Shown here: one piece after another, positions 26,041 to 34,757 of the stretch
Position numbering within the stretch: the first letter of the stretch is position 1
How the letters are laid out: each line of letters starts with the position of its first letter
Made by a program: the position numbers and the translations under genes
Source: CAZUDO01 sp964618895
GTDB lineage: Bacteria > Desulfobacterota > Binatia > DP-6
Length of the DNA: 64,000 nucleotides
Direction of reading: 5' to 3'
Assembly: GCA_964618895.1 (NCBI GenBank)
Contig: CAZUDO010000092.1
Location: forward strand, 34,165-98,164
Notes under the pieces: model-generated
What the model was told of the DNA's origin: nothing
The model's database searches: none
The model's input: the letters and a program-made list of their open reading frames with translations, nothing else

Positions 26041-26423
26041 GTCTCAGGCCCTCCTCAGAGCGTTTGTCTGAGCGTGTTCTTCTGTCCGACCGGGCTCTTC
26101 GTTCCTACGTCCTACGACTCTCGGACTTGAGCTAAGACGTTCGGGCGCGCTGTGTAGTCCCACAGGGCAGGTCGGTAGCACAGTCGCCAGGGACCTTGTC
26201 AAGAAAAAAATCCCTGGACTGAATGAAAATCGCCTGCGGCAGTCGGACGGCATTGTCTCGCATTTTCGCCCGAACATGCGGATGCGCATGGCATTCCGCA
26301 AAAGCATGCGACCATGCCGGAAGCTGCGGCGTCTGCCCAGGGGCGGAGCGCCTGCGCGGGCTCTCCTGAACGTCACCCGAGCCGCGCGACGATCACCGTT
26401 GCGGCCTGCGCGGGCCGAGACTA
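26041..26423. other. Divergent intergenic region, 383 bases
   Basis: No gene seen. It holds the ribosome site (AGGAGGG) and long leader of paralogue 3, the TTGACA-type promoter at 26174-26202, an AT-richer patch around 26200-26270 and, to the right, the presumed promoter of the STN-domain gene, which I could not locate. Confidence 0.7.
26174..26202 (-). promoter_or_regulatory. Putative sigma70-type promoter of the left Cys-repeat operon
   Basis: On the minus strand a T-tract (TTTTTTT) leads into CTTGACA; the -35 TTGACA lies at 26197-26202 and a weak -10 (GCTACC, 26174-26179) follows at 17-base spacing. The T-tract plus CTTGACA recurs in front of the second repeat operon (44241-44246), which is the main support. 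The leader to the ATG would be about 130 bases. Confidence 0.55.
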
Positions 26424-27290
26424 ATGTCGCCCGCCATGAAGCGTGTGGCACCCCTCACCGTTGTTCCTCTCGGGCTGCTCCTCTGCTGCGGTAGCGTCTC
26501 ATACGCCGAAGATGCGCCCGCCAAGCCCGCCGCCGACGCGGCCAAAGCACCCGACCGGGTGATCGAGTACCGCGACGACAAGCTCACGCTCAGGGTCCAG
26601 AACGCGCCGGTGCCCGAGGTGATCGAGGAGCTCCGCAAGCAGTCGAAGGCCGAAGTCCGGGGCCAGGGAGCACCGGACGCCAAGGTCACCGCCGATTTCG
26701 AAGCCGTGCCGCTGAACGACGCCCTGCTGCGCATCCTCGGCCCGCACAACTTCACCCTCACCTACGCCGAGGATGGCCGACTCAAGATGATCGACTTGAA
26801 GGGCGGCCCCGAGGCGGCACGTGCGCTCAAGCCGAGCGCCGACAGCGGCGACGCCAGCGACAAGCCCTACGTGTCCGAGCACCCCAAGTGGGACAACACG
26901 GTGCGGACGTTCGAGAACCGGAAGCGCGTGCCGGTGACTGGCAAGCTGCGCGAGCTGTCCGAAGGGGACGACGTCAACTGGGACTGGCTGATCCAGGGCA
27001 TGTACGCGATCGATGATCCGCAGGCCCGCAGCGAGGCCCTGCGCACCGGACTGAAGGCTCTGGAAGAGGACAAAGAGCTGCGCGACGCGACCCTGGCGGC
27101 ACTGAACCAGATGAACGATGTCGAGCTGGCCGAGTGGGTACGCGCGGAGTGCAAGCACACCTCCGAACGCTTCATGAAGGCGATCACGCGCACCAGCACC
27201 AACCCCGAGTGGCAGGCGCGCGCGCGTGCGATCCTGCGCGAGCTGCGCAAGATCCCGAACGCCCCCGGCCCCCACCCCGAAATGCACTGA
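26424..27290 (+). CDS. Periplasmic STN (secretin N-terminal) domain protein
   Basis: 288-residue exported protein. A signal peptide (LTVVPLGLLLCCGSVSYAE) and an Ala/Pro/Lys linker are followed, at about residues 50-125, by a domain that fits the short N-terminal secretin/TonB fold: LRVQNAPVPEVIEELRKQS, VTADFEAVPLNDALLRILG, FTLTYAEDGRLKMIDL. The C-terminal half is helical and unrecognised (DDPQARSEALRTGLKALEED, LAALNQMNDVELAEWVR) and may be a HEAT-like scaffold. No secretin barrel or type IV pilus gene is nearby, so this is an orphan STN protein. ATG 26424 or 26436 could be the start; neither has a good ribosome site. It is divergent from the left repeat operon. Confidence 0.7.
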   Translation: MSPAMKRVAPLTVVPLGLLLCCGSVSYAEDAPAKPAADAAKAPDRVIEYRDDKLTLRVQNAPVPEVIEELRKQSKAEVRGQGAPDAKVTADFEAVPLNDALLRILGPHNFTLTYAEDGRLKMIDLKGGPEAARALKPSADSGDASDKPYVSEHPKWDNTVRTFENRKRVPVTGKLRELSEGDDVNWDWLIQGMYAIDDPQARSEALRTGLKALEEDKELRDATLAALNQMNDVELAEWVRAECKHTSERFMKAITRTSTNPEWQARARAILRELRKIPNAPGPHPEMH

Positions 27291-27315
27291 CCAGGGCGCC
27301 GTCCGGGAGGGCAGG

Positions 27316-28668
27316 TCAGCCGACGCGCTCCCGGAGCAACGACGTGGCGTGCAGCACGCGGGCCGATTCCCGACGGAACTCGGCGGAGATGCGTGCGTCG
27401 GTCGCGGCACGTTGCCAGAACGCCTGCGCGATGTCTGCGGCGCGTTGCCAGAGCGGGCGCTCGGGGGGGGGCGGGAGCGGCGGCACGAACCCGCGGGTCA
27501 CCACCTCGCCGGTGGCCATGGGCCGGTAGTGCATGGGCAGCATGTCGTAGGCGGGTGCGAGGTGCAGCGGGCGGGTGTGATCGAGCGCGAGGCTCAGGTT
27601 GGCGAAGTGCATGTCGGTGTTGCCGATCAGCCCGCCGAACCACCACAGCAGGCGCAGCGTGTCGGCGTCCTCGCGACCGAGCCAGCCGTCGCGCTGCAGG
27701 CGGTCGGCGGCGGCGATCCAGGTGTCGAGATGCCCGTGGTAGGCGCTGTCGAGCGCCAGCAGCGACACGAAGCCCCGGCGTCCGTGGCCACCGACGCGGT
27801 CGAACCGGCACACCTCCAGGAAGCCGCGGCCGCCGGCCTCCGACCACATAGTATCGCAGGCGACGAGGCCATGCGTACGCAGCGTTTCGGATGCCAGATG
27901 CTCACAGACGAGCATGTCCGCCCAGCGGCGGCCGGAAGGCGTGTCGCGGGGCGGCGAGAACTTCACCAGCAGATGACGGTACGTGCCGCCGCCGTCGTCC
28001 ACGCAGACGGTGAACTTGGGTTGCTCGCCTCCCGCGGAGGACGCGGGAACATCCCCGGCCAGCGCTGCTTCCGCGAGCTCGGCATAGCACGCCAGACGCC
28101 GCGTGACTCCGACGCACGTCGGGGGACGGAGAGCAGCCTGCTGGACGCGCTCCAATGCTGCGTCGCTGATCACGAAGTCGCCGGGCAGGTCGTCGCCGTA
28201 TCGGAGGAGCGCTGCCAACACGCCCTCCGCGGTCCAGAGCTGCGGGTCGGTCCCGAGGCCGAGCGCCTCCGCGTGCCGATGGGCGAAGGCACGGCCCATG
28301 AACCCCTGCGGCCGCATGTCGTCGAGGAACCACGGCAGGTCGGGGAACAATCCGTCCGCGAACTCGCCGTGGAGCCACGCCGGTGCGGGCGCGGGAGACT
28401 CGTACCACCACGTGCGTGGGGCGAGAGCATGAAGGTGCGCCGCGGCGTGGGCGCGGCCATCGGCGCTGATCCGATAGACGGGCCACGTGTGCCCGAGTGC
28501 GCCGACCTCCCGCGCCGCCGCGTAGCGCGTCCTGCGCGCGTGACCGATGCGGACCACGCGAGTCCCCCACGAGCGCACGACCCGGGACAAGGTCGGCTGG
28601 CTGACGCCAAGGGCCCGGAGCAGCTCTCGTGTTGGCGTCGGGCCCTGCCGGCGCAGAAGCGCGAGCAT
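27316..28668 (-). CDS. HipA-family Ser/Thr kinase with own N-terminal HTH (YjjJ-like)
   Basis: 450-residue HipA-type protein. The C-terminal kinase core is visible: KFTVCVDDGGG and HLLVKFSP (nucleotide-binding region), FLEVCRFDR, the catalytic loop GGLIGNTDMHFANLSL with Asn and Asp, and LAPAYDMLPMHY. The first ~45 residues form a winged HTH (TPTRELLRALGVSQPTLSRVV), so DNA binding is built in and no HipB antitoxin gene lies next to it. This matches the YjjJ type of HipA. Family members phosphorylate a translation factor or tRNA synthetase and arrest growth; activity here is inferred. The ATG at 28668 sits about 28 bases after TATAAAT; a GTG at 28722 lies upstream of that box. The AT-rich upstream patch contrasts with its surroundings. 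Confidence 0.85.
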   Translation of the reverse strand: MLALLRRQGPTPTRELLRALGVSQPTLSRVVRSWGTRVVRIGHARRTRYAAAREVGALGHTWPVYRISADGRAHAAAHLHALAPRTWWYESPAPAPAWLHGEFADGLFPDLPWFLDDMRPQGFMGRAFAHRHAEALGLGTDPQLWTAEGVLAALLRYGDDLPGDFVISDAALERVQQAALRPPTCVGVTRRLACYAELAEAALAGDVPASSAGGEQPKFTVCVDDGGGTYRHLLVKFSPPRDTPSGRRWADMLVCEHLASETLRTHGLVACDTMWSEAGGRGFLEVCRFDRVGGHGRRGFVSLLALDSAYHGHLDTWIAAADRLQRDGWLGREDADTLRLLWWFGGLIGNTDMHFANLSLALDHTRPLHLAPAYDMLPMHYRPMATGEVVTRGFVPPLPPPPERPLWQRAADIAQAFWQRAATDARISAEFRRESARVLHATSLLRERVG

Positions 28669-28775
28669 GGAGTCGGAATTGATTGCGAATTGATTTATAT
28701 CACGACGTTGACCAGTAACCACCTGAAAGTCAAGGCTTGTTCGATTGGCACTGACACCTGAGTGAATTGATTTGC

Positions 28776-30500
28776 TCAGCTGTCACGCGGCGGCGGCAGG
28801 ACCACGTCCGGCTCCTTGAACACCGGCCCCGGACTGGTGTCGACGTAGCCGAGGCTCTCGAGGCTCTGCCGGATGTTCTCGGGCAGCGGCGATTCCTCGT
28901 GCCGGCGGCTCCGTCGCGTGGCCAGGGTCGCGTACTCGCGCCGGAACCGATCCAGCGCTGCACGCGCCGTCGGGTCGGTGAAGGTGCTCGTGTGTCGGTC
29001 GGCCGGCTCGGCGGGAAAGCGCGTCACGTCGAGCCACGCGAGCTGCTCGCGCTCGTACTGTGCCGCCGCCTCGCGCCGTAGCGCCGCCTGCACGTCGGCC
29101 GGCGCGTCACCCGGGAACTGCGGCCAGCTCCGGGTGCGCGTGATCTTGATCGCGCCGGTCCGGAACGCATCCTGCACCACCACCTGCCGGAAGGTGATCG
29201 TCCGCGAGGCGTCCACCTGCACCTGCCCCTCGAACATGGTCACCAGGCGGGCGAGGACCGCGCGGTCGGTCGCGTCGGCGCCACCGCGCATGAGCGGGAG
29301 GAAGCTGGCCGACCCCGGGCCGTCCTGGTGCGGCAGGCCGAGGATGTCCAGCACGGTCGGGAGCACGTCGCTCGACGACACCGGCCCGGGCACGGTCACT
29401 CCCGCCGGCAGCACCGCCGGCAGGCGGACCAGCAGCGGCACGCGCACCACCTCCTCGTACAGGTTGTGCCGATGCCCGAGCGTCCCGTGCTCGAAGAACT
29501 CCTCGCCGTGGTCGGCCACCACGATGACCAGCGTCGTCGAGGCGAGCCCGCGCGCGTCGAGGGCGTGCAGGATGGTGCCGACGTTCTCGTCGACCCACGC
29601 CAGCTCGCCTTCGTAGAGCGCCCAGATGTGCTCCAGGTCACGGTCACCGATGGTGCGCACCATGCCCCCCGGCCGGTCCGGCGACGGGTAGCCGATCTCC
29701 CGACCGGCCAGACACCCCGCTCCGGTGATCGTCCCCGTGTAGTCGGGATCGAAACGGCGGTCGTACGGCGGCGGTGGGACGTAGTCGCAATGGGCATCGA
29801 AAAAGTGCGCGAATACGAACCACGGGCGACCCTCGCGCGCGAGGCCGTCGAGTGCCGACACCACGCCGGAGGCGACCTCCTGCGACGTGACCGCGCGCTC
29901 GGAGGTGGTGTTGAGCTCGCGCTCGACGTCCACCTGCTTCCACTTGAGGTCGTCGTAGCGTGGCCAGTCGCTGTTCTCCGCTGCGTGCTCGACCTGGGTG
30001 CGGATATCGGCGGCGCGCTGGGACGCCGTACGGACGGTGGCGTCGTAGACGCCGACGTAGCGGTCGAAGCCACGGTCGAAGCCCCAGTGCGGCGCGAGAT
30101 ACGGGGCGGAGTAGAAGCCGACGGTCTGGTAGCCGTGGCGCCGCAGGATCTCGGCCAGGGTCGGGGTGTCACGGTCGAGAGACCAGGCCTCGGTCTCGAC
30201 CCCGTGCACCAGCGGCGGCTGCCCGGTGAAGAGAGAAATGTGCGACGGCAGGGTCCACGAGCTGGACGCATACGCGTCCGTCATGCGGACGCCTTCGCGG
30301 GCCAGCTGATCGAGCACCGGGCTCGGTGACAACGTTGGCGCGTGTCGCGGCCGGTGGCCGTAGCAGCCGAGGATATCCTGGCGGACGGTGTCGAGGGAGA
30401 TGAGCAGAACGTTGTACGGGTGCGCCGGCGTAGCGGGGCGTTCACACGCGCACGACCACCACGCGACGGCGGCGAGCAGGACCAGACGCAGGCGGGGCAT
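28776..30500 (-). CDS. Sulfatase-fold lipoprotein with Thr at the nucleophile position
   Basis: About 574 residues, alkaline-phosphatase/sulfatase superfamily, anchored as a lipoprotein (LLAAVAWWSCACERP). Metal-site motifs are present: VLLISLDTVRQDILGCYG at the N-terminus and VVADHGEEFFEHGTLGH near residue 340. The usual sulfatase signature C/S-x-P-x-R is replaced by SSWTLPSHISLFTG, so Thr takes the nucleophile place and His that of Arg; no formylglycine can form. Family members of this type act as phosphatases, phosphodiesterases or phospho-group transferases on envelope glycans. It begins 11 bases after the stop of a TMTC-like gene and so is probably the last gene of that operon. The substrate is unknown; an envelope glycan or glycoprotein is plausible. 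Confidence 0.85.
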   Translation of the reverse strand: MPRLRLVLLAAVAWWSCACERPATPAHPYNVLLISLDTVRQDILGCYGHRPRHAPTLSPSPVLDQLAREGVRMTDAYASSSWTLPSHISLFTGQPPLVHGVETEAWSLDRDTPTLAEILRRHGYQTVGFYSAPYLAPHWGFDRGFDRYVGVYDATVRTASQRAADIRTQVEHAAENSDWPRYDDLKWKQVDVERELNTTSERAVTSQEVASGVVSALDGLAREGRPWFVFAHFFDAHCDYVPPPPYDRRFDPDYTGTITGAGCLAGREIGYPSPDRPGGMVRTIGDRDLEHIWALYEGELAWVDENVGTILHALDARGLASTTLVIVVADHGEEFFEHGTLGHRHNLYEEVVRVPLLVRLPAVLPAGVTVPGPVSSSDVLPTVLDILGLPHQDGPGSASFLPLMRGGADATDRAVLARLVTMFEGQVQVDASRTITFRQVVVQDAFRTGAIKITRTRSWPQFPGDAPADVQAALRREAAAQYEREQLAWLDVTRFPAEPADRHTSTFTDPTARAALDRFRREYATLATRRSRRHEESPLPENIRQSLESLGYVDTSPGPVFKEPDVVLPPPRDS

Positions 30501-30511
30501 CGCCGTCACAA

Positions 30512-32713
30512 TCAGCGGGGGCGCTCGACGATGGTGGTGTCGCGCGTCGGCCGCCCGGCGCGGTAGTTGCGCAGGCGGTCGTCGAGCTTCTCGATGAGGG
30601 CGGCGTTGCCGACCGCCGCCGCCCGGGTGCGTGCCTGTTCGGCGGTGGCGACGGCCTCCGGCCAGCGCCCGCCCTCCGCATAGGCCGCCGCCAGGATGTC
30701 GTGCACCTCGGCGCTGTCGCCGCCCTCACCCGCCCGGAGCCCTTCCGCCAGCCGGATGGCGTGCTCGCCATCGCGCAGCTGGTCCGTGACCGCCGTCGCG
30801 CGGATCCACGCCAGGGTGCCGGCCACCGGTCCCCACCCGGGGCGGTACCGGAGGGCCTCACCGTACGCCGCGGTTGCCTCCTGAAACCGGCCGAGCGTCG
30901 CCAGGGCGACCCCCAGGCTGGCGTATGCGTCCGCCGACGTGGGCTCCAGGCCGAGCGCGTCCCGATACCACCGGATCGCCTCGTCGAGCTTCCCCTGGCG
31001 TGCCCGCACGTCGCCGAGGGCGAGCACCACCCGCACGTCGCCGGGGTTGAACAGGTTGGCCAGCTGGTAGTTCCCGGCGGCCTCCTCCAGCTCGCCCGTG
31101 CGGGCAAGCGCGCCGGCGATGTTGACGTACGGCTCGATGTAGGCGGGGCGGAGCTTTCTCGCCTCCTTCCACGCCACGATCGCCGCCCGCAGGTCTCCGA
31201 TGGCGGCGAGCGCGACCCCGAGGCCGTTCAGTGCCGCCGGGAACTTCGGCCGTAGCGCCAGCGCCTCGCGATAGTACACCATCGCCTCTTCGGGGCGACC
31301 GGACCGTGCCAGCGCGTTGCCCAGGTTGACACGCGACTCCGGATGGCGCGGGTTCAAGCGCGCCGCCTCCGTGTAGTGGGCCACCGCCTCGTCACGCTTG
31401 CCCTCCCGGGCCAGCGCCTCGCCCAGATTGTTGTGCGCCAGGTAGTTGCCGCTCGTCACCGCCAGCGCGCGCGTGAACAAGGCCACGCTGTCGCGCCAAT
31501 GCCGGAGCTGCAGGGCAGTGGCGATCGTACACGCGACCACGATTGCGCCCGCCGCGCCGACCAGCACGGCCCGCCCGCCCGGCCGCCCGCCGACCACGTC
31601 CACCACTGCCCACGTCACCGCCAGCGCCAGTCCGATCAGCGGCACGTACAGGAACCGGTCGGCGTGGGACTGCATCCCCACCTGCACGAGGCCGATCACC
31701 GGCAGGAGCGTGACCACGTACCACCACCACCCGACCGCCAGGTACGGTCGCCGGCGCGCCAGGCTGGCGATTGCCGCCGACATCCCCACCAGCACGGTCG
31801 CAGCCGCCGCCCCCTGCCACACTGGCCGGGCCACCCACGGGTAGAACACCGCCAGGTCGGCCGGCCACACCACCATGCCGAGATAGCGGAGATACGACAC
31901 CGCCGCGTTCACCAGCCGCGCCCTGATGGGGATACGGTCCAGGGCGACCATCGCCCCCCCGATCGACTGCGCGACGAGAATGGTCACGCTCGCTACGGCC
32001 GCCAGTCCGAACAGCACCGCCTTCTCGCGTACGCACGCCCACGCCGTCGCCCGGTCCCGGAGCCGGCCGAGCGGCCACCAGTCGAGCGCGAGCAGAACGA
32101 ACGGCAGGCTGACGAGCATGGGCTTGGCCATGAGCCCGAGCGCGAACGTGACCACGACGGGGATCCACGTCCCCCGCCGCGGCGTCCGCACGAAGCGCTC
32201 GTAGGCGAGCATGGTGAGCAGCCAGAAGAACGTGCTCAGCACGTCCTTCCGCTCCGTGACCCAGGCGACCGACTCGACCCGCAAGGGGTGGAGGGCGAAC
32301 ACCGCCGCCACGAACAGGCTCGCCCACGCGCGTCCGGTCATGCGATCGAGCACCACGAAGACCAGCCCCGTATTGGCCGCATGCAGGACGAGGTTGACCA
32401 GATGATGTCCCCCGGCCCATAGGCCGAAGATCTCGCAGTCGAGCATGTGCGAGAGCCAGGTCACCGGCGCCCAGTAGCCGGCCTGGACGGTGGTGAACGC
32501 CCACACCACCTGGTGGACGACCTGATCGCGCAACTGCCCGACGGTGACCCCCGGGAACGGGAGCACGAACCCTGCCCGCACCCCACTCTCGGTGATATTC
32601 TCGGGGTCGTCGAAGTTGACGAACTGGAAGCCGATCGTTGGCGCGTACACCGCGACGACGACGACCACGAGCATCCCTGCTGCCACCCACACGCGCCGCG
32701 TCGGCTCAGCCAT
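30512..32713 (-). CDS. TMTC-like membrane protein: GT-C fold plus TPR repeats (copy 1)
   Basis: 733 residues. The N-terminal ~430 form a multi-spanning GT-C-like membrane domain with an acidic pair in the first outer loop (FVNFDDPENITES) and the TMTC/TPR-glycosyltransferase hallmark HPLRVESVAWVTERKDVLS. The C-terminal ~290 residues are TPR repeats (AHNNLGEALAREGKRDEAVAHY and following). In animals TMTC proteins transfer mannose to extracellular proteins; bacterial relatives are mostly uncharacterised, so a polyprenyl-linked sugar donor is inference. The ATG at 32713 overlaps the stop of the upstream homologue by eight bases, and the sulfatase-fold gene follows directly. Upstream open frame to 32971 is a shadow. 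Confidence 0.85.
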   Translation of the reverse strand: MAEPTRRVWVAAGMLVVVVVAVYAPTIGFQFVNFDDPENITESGVRAGFVLPFPGVTVGQLRDQVVHQVVWAFTTVQAGYWAPVTWLSHMLDCEIFGLWAGGHHLVNLVLHAANTGLVFVVLDRMTGRAWASLFVAAVFALHPLRVESVAWVTERKDVLSTFFWLLTMLAYERFVRTPRRGTWIPVVVTFALGLMAKPMLVSLPFVLLALDWWPLGRLRDRATAWACVREKAVLFGLAAVASVTILVAQSIGGAMVALDRIPIRARLVNAAVSYLRYLGMVVWPADLAVFYPWVARPVWQGAAAATVLVGMSAAIASLARRRPYLAVGWWWYVVTLLPVIGLVQVGMQSHADRFLYVPLIGLALAVTWAVVDVVGGRPGGRAVLVGAAGAIVVACTIATALQLRHWRDSVALFTRALAVTSGNYLAHNNLGEALAREGKRDEAVAHYTEAARLNPRHPESRVNLGNALARSGRPEEAMVYYREALALRPKFPAALNGLGVALAAIGDLRAAIVAWKEARKLRPAYIEPYVNIAGALARTGELEEAAGNYQLANLFNPGDVRVVLALGDVRARQGKLDEAIRWYRDALGLEPTSADAYASLGVALATLGRFQEATAAYGEALRYRPGWGPVAGTLAWIRATAVTDQLRDGEHAIRLAEGLRAGEGGDSAEVHDILAAAYAEGGRWPEAVATAEQARTRAAAVGNAALIEKLDDRLRNYRAGRPTRDTTIVERPR

Positions 32714-34757
32714 CCGATCCCTCCCGGTAGCGCCGCACCCGCTCGGCGATCGCGTCGGCGCGCGTCGTGTCGCCTGCGCCGCGCGCCAGCCCGGCGGCGC
32801 GCTCGCCGAAGGCAATGGCGTCCGCCCGGCGGCCGAGACGCGCATAGGCCATCGACACCCGATCGAGCAGTAGCGGGTCCTGCCCCCCGCCCAGACGAAT
32901 CGCTTCCTCCAGGTGCCGGACCGCCTGGCGGGCATCGCCGCGCGCCAGATACACGCCGCCGAGTCCCGCATGCGCCCCGATGGAGCGGGGGTTCACGCGG
33001 AGCGTCGCCGCGAAGTGCTCGCCTGCGTCGTCGAGCCGGCCCTGCCCTTCCAGCAGCAGGCCCAGGTTGTGGTGCGCGTCGGCGTAGTCGGGATCGAGCC
33101 GGAGCGCGTCGCGGTAGTGCGCCATCGCCTCCGCCGTCCGTCCCTGGGCGGCCAGGACGTTGGCCAGATTGTTGTGCGCGTCCGCGTAGCGCGGCCGCAG
33201 GCGGATGGCGGTCTCGAACGCACGCACCGCCCCCGTCAGGTCGCCCTGCGCGGCATGCGCGTTGCCGAGGTTGTTGTGCGCCTCGACGTTGCCAGGCTCC
33301 GCCCGCACCGCGGCCTCGAACTGCGCCCGTGCCTCGTCCAGACGACCTTCCGTCGCCAGCACGTTGCCGAGATTGTTCATGGCGAAGGCGTCGTCGGGCT
33401 TGGTCTCGAGGGCGGCAGCGTAGTGCGCCTTCGCTTCCTCGATCCGGCCCCGGCCGGCGAGCAACAGGCCGAGGTTGTTGTGCGCCATCCATGCCGCCGG
33501 ATTTCCTGCCAGCGTGTCGCGCCAGAGGGTTTCCAGGTCCACGTAGCTACCCGCCTGCCGCCAGGTGAGCGCGCCCAGGACGGCCAGCAGCCCCGCCACG
33601 GGCAGGTGTACGCCGATGCCCGACGCGCGCGTCCGGGACGCCGCCAGCACGACCAGGGGCACAAGGACGAACAGGCTCGCCAGGTACTGGAAGTGATCCG
33701 CCACGAACGAGTAGCGCATCGGAAAGACGTCGATGAAGCCGAGCGCTGGCCCGAGCGTCGCCGCGAAGGCGAGCGCCGCCGCCAGCGGACCGCGTCCGAG
33801 ACGCGCACGCGCCATCCACAGCCCGGCGATCGCGCACACCGCCATCAGCGGATAGACGTACTGCCACCACACCGCAGCATCGATCGTCCAGCGCGGATAG
33901 ATGAAGGTGAGGTGCGAGGGCCATACCAGCGAGGCGACATAGAACCAGAGCACCCGCCCCGCGAGCAATCCGCGCGCGACCAGCGACAGATGCCAGTCCT
34001 GACCGACGGCGCCGACGTGTGCGCGCTCCATCCACACGGTCACGCCCGCCAGGGCGGCCCCGACGGCAAGAAACGGCAGCTGCCGCCGGAGCTCGCGCCA
34101 CCCCACCCGCCCGGTCCGCCACCAGGTGAGCAGCAGGACCACGACCGGGAGCGAGCAGGTGACGGTCTTCCCGAGCAGTGCCGCGACGAACAGCGCCAGC
34201 CCGGTCCAGTAGCGGCGCGCCGGCAGGACGCGGCCGTCGACGAGCGGCAGGACGGCGCCCAGGGCGCCCAGGTAGCACAGGCCCGAGAGCACGTTCTTGC
34301 GCTCGGTCACCCACGCCACCGACTCCACATGCACTGGGTGGAGCGCGAACACGGCCGCCGCCAGCCACGCCGCGGGCACCGTCAGCCGGCGCAGGAGACG
34401 CCACACCAGGGTCGCATTGGCCGCGTGCAGGAGCACATTCACGATGTGGTAGCCCGCGGGCGCGGGGCCCCACAGCTGGTACTCCAGCCAGAAGCTGGTG
34501 AACGTGAGGGGGTAGTACTGGGGTGTCGCCCCGGGCTGCGTCCAGATGGCCCACAAGCCAGCCAGCGTGCGCAGCGTCCGGTTCCCGGTCACGTAGGCGT
34601 CGTCGTCCCACACGAAACCCGCCCCGAGCGCTGGCCCGTAGGCCAGCAACGTCAGCCCCACCAGGGCAGCGGCGCCGAGCGCGAGCGAGTCCCGCTCCGG
34701 GAGCGCGCGCGCCTTCACGCGCGCCTGCTCACCGCGCCGCCCGGCGCGCCTTCCCAT
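32706..34757 (-). CDS. TMTC-like membrane protein: GT-C fold plus TPR repeats (copy 2)
   Basis: 683 residues, same plan as its downstream neighbour: membrane domain with the acidic loop AGFVWDDDAYVTGN and HPVHVESVAWVTERKNVLSG, then about eight TPRs (AHNNLGLLLAGRGRIEEAKAHY, AHNNLGNAHAAQGDLTGAVRAF, AHHNLGLLLEGQGRLDDAGEHF). Copies 1 and 2 diverge well outside the motifs, so the duplication is old. The annotated ATG at 34757 lies in a CATG that also provides the ATG of the divergent copy 3; a GTG about 40 bases downstream is a more comfortable start for one of them. Likely inner-membrane glycosyltransferase acting on exported proteins; donor and acceptor unknown. Confidence 0.85.
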   Translation of the reverse strand: MGRRAGRRGEQARVKARALPERDSLALGAAALVGLTLLAYGPALGAGFVWDDDAYVTGNRTLRTLAGLWAIWTQPGATPQYYPLTFTSFWLEYQLWGPAPAGYHIVNVLLHAANATLVWRLLRRLTVPAAWLAAAVFALHPVHVESVAWVTERKNVLSGLCYLGALGAVLPLVDGRVLPARRYWTGLALFVAALLGKTVTCSLPVVVLLLTWWRTGRVGWRELRRQLPFLAVGAALAGVTVWMERAHVGAVGQDWHLSLVARGLLAGRVLWFYVASLVWPSHLTFIYPRWTIDAAVWWQYVYPLMAVCAIAGLWMARARLGRGPLAAALAFAATLGPALGFIDVFPMRYSFVADHFQYLASLFVLVPLVVLAASRTRASGIGVHLPVAGLLAVLGALTWRQAGSYVDLETLWRDTLAGNPAAWMAHNNLGLLLAGRGRIEEAKAHYAAALETKPDDAFAMNNLGNVLATEGRLDEARAQFEAAVRAEPGNVEAHNNLGNAHAAQGDLTGAVRAFETAIRLRPRYADAHNNLANVLAAQGRTAEAMAHYRDALRLDPDYADAHHNLGLLLEGQGRLDDAGEHFAATLRVNPRSIGAHAGLGGVYLARGDARQAVRHLEEAIRLGGGQDPLLLDRVSMAYARLGRRADAIAFGERAAGLARGAGDTTRADAIAERVRRYREGSDG

